7,991 nt of DNA from Desulfobacterales bacterium (lineage in GTDB: Bacteria > Desulfobacterota > Desulfobacteria > Desulfobacterales > JAHIVH01). Below are positions 5,101 to 7,991 of the stretch, in pieces. Where the stretch lies: assembly GCA_020056645.1 (NCBI GenBank), contig JAGVHJ010000382.1, positions 1-7,991 on the forward strand. Direction: 5' to 3'. The first letter of the stretch is position 1. Each line of letters begins with the position of its first letter. Below the pieces are notes generated by a model, which was not told the DNA's origin, searched no databases, and saw only the letters and a program-made list of their open reading frames with translations. The position numbers and the translations under genes are program-made.

Positions 5101-7430
5101 TTCCTTTTTCCATCAATGGGTAGTTTGATAATGAAGGCTGTTCCCTGGCCAGGCTCGGAGATCACGCGCATCTCCCCGCCATGATGCTCCGTGATGATGA
5201 AATAGGAGACCGAAAGCCCCAGACCGGTTCCTTTCCCCGCCTCTTTTGTGGTAAAAAAAGGTTCAAAGGCCCGCTTTCGAACCGCTTCGGCCATTCCAGG
5301 CCCGTTATCCCGGATCTCCAGACACGCCATGCGCCCTTCCCGCCATGTTTTCAGGATAAAAGAGGGGGGGAGGAGAGGAGCCGCTGTTTCCATGCGGGAG
5401 CCGGTCATGGCCTCCGCGCCATTTTTCAGGATGTTGAAAAAAACCTGCTGCATCTCACTGCTCTCGCAGATCACATCGGGCAGATTCCGATCATACTCCC
5501 GCACAATCGAGATTCCCCGGAAATCATATTTCGTCTCCAGATTATAGTCATGACTGGCTATCTCTATGGTTTTATCGAGCAGGTCTGATAGCGAGTGGGG
5601 CGTGCCCTGGGCATTGCCCTTTCTCGCGAAACTAAGCATGTTCCGTATCACATGGACCGCCTGCCTTCCAGATGCCTGAATCAACTCGAGCTGGTTAATC
5701 ACGCCGCGTTTTTCCATGAAGCATCGGATGGCCGCCATGGTGGTTCCCGCTTCCGCCGCGATCCGGTCATTGGCAGGCATATCGGTTGTGATGCGCCTGA
5801 GTATCACCTCGGTGTTCTGCATGATTCCGGCCAGGGGATTATTGATCTCGTGGGCCATGCCTGCGGCGAGCCCCCCAACGGAGAGCATCTTCTCCGACTG
5901 AATCATCATTTCCTGAAGCCTGACCGTCTCCGTGACATCATCCACACGGATCACGGCGCCTTCAACGCCATTTGCGATCAAGGGATAGATCGTCACATCT
6001 TCATACCGGATCTCATGCCCGGTATGAGAGGCCTCCCTGGGGTTTATTTTCACTTCACGGGAAAGGATGCTCTGCTGAATTTTTTCCATCTCCCCGGCTA
6101 TGCGGGGAAACACATCGGCGATGGGCCTCCCCTGGGCTTCCTCGGCCTGAATACCCGTGATCCGTTCCGCCTGGAGGTTCCACTGAGTGACACGCCCCTC
6201 CCTATCCACGCCCATGATCACGGAGGGCATGGAATCGATGATGTTGGCCAGATAGTTCCTGAGATAGATCAAGGCCTTTTCGGTTTCTTTCCGTTCGGTG
6301 GTGTCCTGAACCGACCAAAGAATATGCGCCGGAAGGCCCTCCCTCTCTTTCCCGACAATCTCCGGGGATGAAAAAAATGCGTATCGGAGCCTCTCCGCCT
6401 GAGGCCGGATGCGACACAGAAAGGGAAGCACCGAGTCTCCTCTAAAAAGAGCGGCGGTGATCACATCGAACCGCTCGTGATCATCGGGATCTACATATCG
6501 GGTTCTAAAGAGAGGAAGGGGAATAAGCGCGTCCTTTTCGGGAATATGGAAGGTCTCCCGGAACTCCTCTGAAAGAAACAACATATTTTCCCTCCGCCGC
6601 CACTCCACGCCACCGATCAGTGCCATGCGCTGAATCTTCCGCAAGGTTGCGGTGTTGCCATCAAGGGTCCGGATAAACATCTTGAAGACGCCGAACATGG
6701 TCAGCAAGGCGAAAAGAGTAAACCCGATCGTGGTATAGGAGAAATCGAGAACCCGTGGCAGAAGGATATTGTGCTGGGTATAGGCATTGACGATATCGTT
6801 AAGTGAAAAAAGGATGGTGAGAACCACTCCCGAAGAGAGATAGCGGGAAAAATGGTGGGCGCGGTTCTGCCGTCGCATCTCCCAGATCCAGATGAATGCA
6901 TGAAGGAACACCACGGCAAGAAGGCCATCCCGTACAGAGTAGAGCACCCCATTCATGCCCCGGCCATAGTTGGCCTCCTTGATCAGACTGACCATGGAGG
7001 GATGGGTCACCGAAAGAAAGAGATCGGGGGATAGGAATGCGGCCACGATAATCACGCCTGCGGCGACGCTTCCGGCCCGGACCATGAACCGGGAGAATCG
7101 GGGCAGCGTCTCTTCGGAGATGGTGTAAAAGAGCCATGGCATTACCGGAATGAAGAGGACCGCCGCCAGATGCTCAATCCGGCAGAACTGAAAGGAGAGA
7201 GCCGCCATCCGCTGGTCGCTCAGGAAGTTTACAATGGCCTCGCAGAAAACAAAGAAAAATGCGCACAGTTGAAAAGCGGTGACACTTAGGTAAGGCTTCT
7301 CTTTCAACCGGTTGTAGAGATAAAACGAAAAAAGAGAGCCCAGCCCCAATCCTCCGGAAAGGACCAATGGCAGGATGACCTGCGTGCTGTATGACACCTC
7401 ATATTGAAAATCGGGCATAGCCGTCGCCAT
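5094..7430 (-). CDS. Orphan 7TM-PAS-PAS sensor histidine kinase
   Basis: A 778-residue membrane sensor kinase with no response regulator beside it. The N-terminus has seven hydrophobic segments (about 17-39, 49-69, 84-104, 119-137, 166-184, 199-218 and 229-250), matching the 7TM N-terminal module found in some histidine kinases. A PAS-like domain (about 268-380, ending WSVQDTTERKETE) and a second, clearer PAS domain (about 390-502: MPSVIMGVDREGRVTQWN) follow. The HisKA domain has H527 in GMAHEINNPLAG. The HATPase_c domain has N666 and N670 (NILKNGAEAM), DNGPGM (708-713), FEPFFTTK (722-729) and GKGTGLGLS (732-740). All catalytic residues are present. About 33 residues (548-580, including MEKRGVINQ) separate the two HisKA helices, more than usual. 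The ATG at 7430 has only a weak ribosome site; M5 is an alternative start. The ligand and the partner regulator are unknown. Confidence 0.93.
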   Translation of the reverse strand: MATAMPDFQYEVSYSTQVILPLVLSGGLGLGSLFSFYLYNRLKEKPYLSVTAFQLCAFFFVFCEAIVNFLSDQRMAALSFQFCRIEHLAAVLFIPVMPWLFYTISEETLPRFSRFMVRAGSVAAGVIIVAAFLSPDLFLSVTHPSMVSLIKEANYGRGMNGVLYSVRDGLLAVVFLHAFIWIWEMRRQNRAHHFSRYLSSGVVLTILFSLNDIVNAYTQHNILLPRVLDFSYTTIGFTLFALLTMFGVFKMFIRTLDGNTATLRKIQRMALIGGVEWRRRENMLFLSEEFRETFHIPEKDALIPLPLFRTRYVDPDDHERFDVITAALFRGDSVLPFLCRIRPQAERLRYAFFSSPEIVGKEREGLPAHILWSVQDTTERKETEKALIYLRNYLANIIDSMPSVIMGVDREGRVTQWNLQAERITGIQAEEAQGRPIADVFPRIAGEMEKIQQSILSREVKINPREASHTGHEIRYEDVTIYPLIANGVEGAVIRVDDVTETVRLQEMMIQSEKMLSVGGLAAGMAHEINNPLAGIMQNTEVILRRITTDMPANDRIAAEAGTTMAAIRCFMEKRGVINQLELIQASGRQAVHVIRNMLSFARKGNAQGTPHSLSDLLDKTIEIASHDYNLETKYDFRGISIVREYDRNLPDVICESSEMQQVFFNILKNGAEAMTGSRMETAAPLLPPSFILKTWREGRMACLEIRDNGPGMAEAVRKRAFEPFFTTKEAGKGTGLGLSVSYFIITEHHGGEMRVISEPGQGTAFIIKLPIDGKRNR

Positions 7431-7472
7431 TATCTTGGGGAAGTAAAGAATTTGGTTGCAGGGACGATCAAT

Positions 7473-7516
7473 TCAATACAAATATGTCAGAACCATTGAG
7501 GCGTGTCAATACAAAT
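7473..7516. repeat. Two 11-bp direct repeats overlapping the kinase promoter
   Basis: TCAATACAAAT occurs at 7473-7483 and again at 7506-7516, 33 bases apart, about three helical turns. Read on the minus strand (ATTTGTATTGA), the upstream copy overlaps the candidate -35 box and the downstream copy overlaps the -10 box and the likely start site. An inverted repeat, AACCATT (7491-7497) / AATGGTT (7514-7520), also spans the region. The arrangement would suit a repressor or activator, but no regulator can be named. Confidence 0.45.
7481..7509 (-). promoter_or_regulatory. Candidate sigma-70 promoter for the orphan kinase gene
   Basis: On the minus strand TTGACA (7509-7504) is a perfect -35 box. 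It is followed after 17 bases by CATATT (7486-7481), a four-of-six match to the -10 box. Transcription would begin near 7474 and give a leader of about 44 bases before the ATG at 7430. Confidence 0.5.
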
Positions 7517-7529
7517 GGTTACGGAGAAT

Positions 7530-7574
7530 TCCCGCCGGGGTCTCCCCCGCGGGGGAGTAGAATGGGCGCCGGGA
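7530..7574. repeat. GC-rich perfect palindrome with outer arms
   Basis: CTCCCCCGCGGGGGAG at 7542-7557 is a perfect 16-bp palindrome. Outer arms TCCCG (7530-7534) and CGGGA (7570-7574) add a second tier. No T-run follows on either strand. It lies upstream of the minus-strand promoter and could be a protein-binding site or a structured transcript from the plus strand. Confidence 0.5.
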
Positions 7575-7606
7575 CCTTCATATCCGGATGCTCGGGATGA
7601 GCGGAC

Positions 7607-7630
7607 GATTTTAATGGACCCATTAAAATC
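7607..7630. repeat. Perfect 11-bp inverted repeat
   Basis: GATTTTAATGG (7607-7617) and CCATTAAAATC (7620-7630) are exact complements separated by two bases. The AT-rich symmetric arms resemble a dimeric repressor operator or a cruciform-forming site more than a terminator, since no T-run follows on either strand. It is about 100 bases upstream of the candidate kinase -35 box. Confidence 0.55.
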
Positions 7631-7636
7631 ATATTC

Positions 7637-7651
7637 GGGTGGGGGGGGGGG
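7637..7651 (+). repeat. G-run (GGG-T-G11), potential G-quadruplex
   Basis: GGG at 7637-7639, a T, then eleven consecutive G at 7641-7651. The run provides four G-triplets with one-base loops, the minimum for an intramolecular quadruplex on the plus strand. Homopolymers of this length are prone to slippage in cells and to sequencing error. No coding frame is affected. Confidence 0.6.
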
Positions 7652-7705
7652 TTCTCTGAAGGCCCCAGGCGCCTTTTGCGGAGTTACTTTAAAAAAAATG
7701 CACCT

Positions 7706-7752
7706 TTTCTCTTGCACTGCCTGCGGTGAGAATGCCGCAAGCCGAAGAGAAA
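7706..7752. repeat. Two-tier hairpin
   Basis: TTTCTCTT (7706-7713) pairs with AAGAGAAA (7745-7752), and inside it TGCGG (7722-7726) pairs with CCGCA (7735-7739) around an 8-base loop. On the minus strand eight T follow the stem, but only after a gap of seven bases (from the A8 run at 7691-7698). That makes it at best a poor intrinsic terminator of minus-strand transcripts entering from beyond the window. Confidence 0.45.
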
Positions 7753-7836
7753 TTATTCTACCGTTTTTGCTTTTATCAAACCCCTATTGAATCGCAACCC
7801 CCCAAAAATCGGGTAATATTGCGGTAATCTTCCTGA

Positions 7837-7882
7837 GGGTGGTGGAGGGGCCGCCTTTTTGCCGCCATATTTTTCACCACCC
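7837..7882. repeat. Inverted repeat GGGTGGTG / CACCACCC
   Basis: GGGTGGTG (7837-7844) is the exact complement of CACCACCC (7875-7882). The 30-base loop holds two GCCGCC copies (7850-7855 and 7861-7866) and T-runs. No T-run follows the outer stem on either strand. Just upstream, GGTAAT is repeated at 7812-7817 and 7823-7828, one helical turn apart. Confidence 0.45.
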
Positions 7883-7896
7883 GAGAAGATAATTGC

Positions 7897-7936
7897 AAAA
7901 TAGACGTTAGCGTCGGATACGATCAAACGTTATTTT
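7897..7936. repeat. Inverted repeat near the window end
   Basis: AAAATAGACGTT (7897-7908) pairs with AACGTTATTTT (7926-7936), with one G bulged and a 17-base loop. No T-run directly follows the stem. It may be an operator or part of a longer repeat that runs past the window edge. Confidence 0.4.
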
Positions 7937-7991
7937 GGTATCACTCGATCTTCAAGTTTTTAGGAAATTTGTTCAAATCCAAGGCGGAAAA

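Larger units (their letters stand above)
7521..7991. other. Non-coding intergenic stretch rich in inverted repeats
   Basis: No convincing gene is present in this stretch upstream of the kinase promoter. The open frames across it show no recognisable domain, no ribosome site and low-complexity glycine from the G-run. Its content is the series of palindromes and hairpins listed separately, plus an A8 run at 7691-7698. What lies beyond 7991 is unknown, so it could also include the leader of a gene outside the window. Confidence 0.55.

Noticed and set aside
4880..5116. Minus-strand open frame of 78 codons between the convergent genes
   Set aside because: It runs through the insertion element and the palindrome, overlaps the kinase gene end, and shows no domain or ribosome site. 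The repeats explain the DNA better.
7659..7678. AAGGC/GCCTT stem followed by TTTT as a plus-strand terminator
   Set aside because: The stem is five pairs, the T-run is four bases and partly used in the stem, and there is no upstream plus-strand gene to terminate.
7503..7790. Plus-strand open frame of 95 codons with a CTACGE segment
   Set aside because: The frame is built on the G-run (poly-glycine), several hairpins and the kinase promoter. There is no ribosome site before its GTG start and no recognisable domain.
7893..7923. TTGCAA with TACGAT as a plus-strand promoter near the window end
   Set aside because: Spacing is 19 bases, the -10 match is four of six, and the downstream gene, if any, is outside the window.
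7966..7991. Resemblance between the window end (AAATTTG...GGCGGAAAA) and bases 16-37 (AAATTTG...CGCGGAAA)
   Set aside because: Only two short blocks match, with different spacing. This is not enough to call a repeat pair.

Overview
The window looks like a piece of chromosome from a Gram-negative bacterium, most likely a Desulfobacterota/deltaproteobacterial lineage of moderate GC. This lineage call is an inference. It rests on the style of the two-component proteins (one OmpR-type pair, one large 7TM-PAS-PAS kinase with HEINNPLAG and NMLSFARK motifs) and on intergenic DNA rich in short repeats and palindromes. No rRNA, tRNA, CRISPR array, phage gene or intact transposase is visible.

Layout. 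Bases 1-211 are non-coding and hold a divergent copy of a small inverted-repeat element that ends just before the first gene. Bases 212-2101 (+) encode a two-domain enzyme: an N-terminal LicC/PntC-type cytidylyltransferase fused to a C-terminal 2-aminoethylphosphonate (AEP):pyruvate transaminase. This is the most distinctive gene here. It makes and CTP-activates AEP for attachment to cell-surface molecules. After a 73-base gap with potentially competing hairpins over a Shine-Dalgarno site comes an overlapping response regulator/histidine kinase pair (2175-2852 and 2830-4245, +). A separate gene with its own candidate promoter (4351-4830, +) encodes a SlyD-like FKBP peptidyl-prolyl isomerase. 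On the minus strand, 7430-5094 encodes a 778-residue orphan membrane sensor kinase, convergent with the isomerase gene.

The 263 bases between the convergent genes are mostly repeat DNA. A 132-bp element with 12-bp terminal inverted repeats beginning GTAA and a perfect 8-bp target duplication has inserted at the edge of a roughly 92-bp imperfect palindrome. GTAA ends plus 8-bp duplications are the signature of IS66-family insertion sequences, so this is probably a non-autonomous IS66-type (MITE-like) element. The element at 68-193 shares both ends with it.

The last 561 bases (7431-7991) carry no convincing gene. They hold a candidate minus-strand promoter for the large kinase, overlapped by two 11-bp direct repeats, then a dense series of inverted repeats and an 11-G run. 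Functionally the window joins surface-phosphonate biosynthesis to envelope sensing (one classical two-component pair, one orphan kinase) and protein folding, but no regulatory link between these genes is demonstrated by the sequence.
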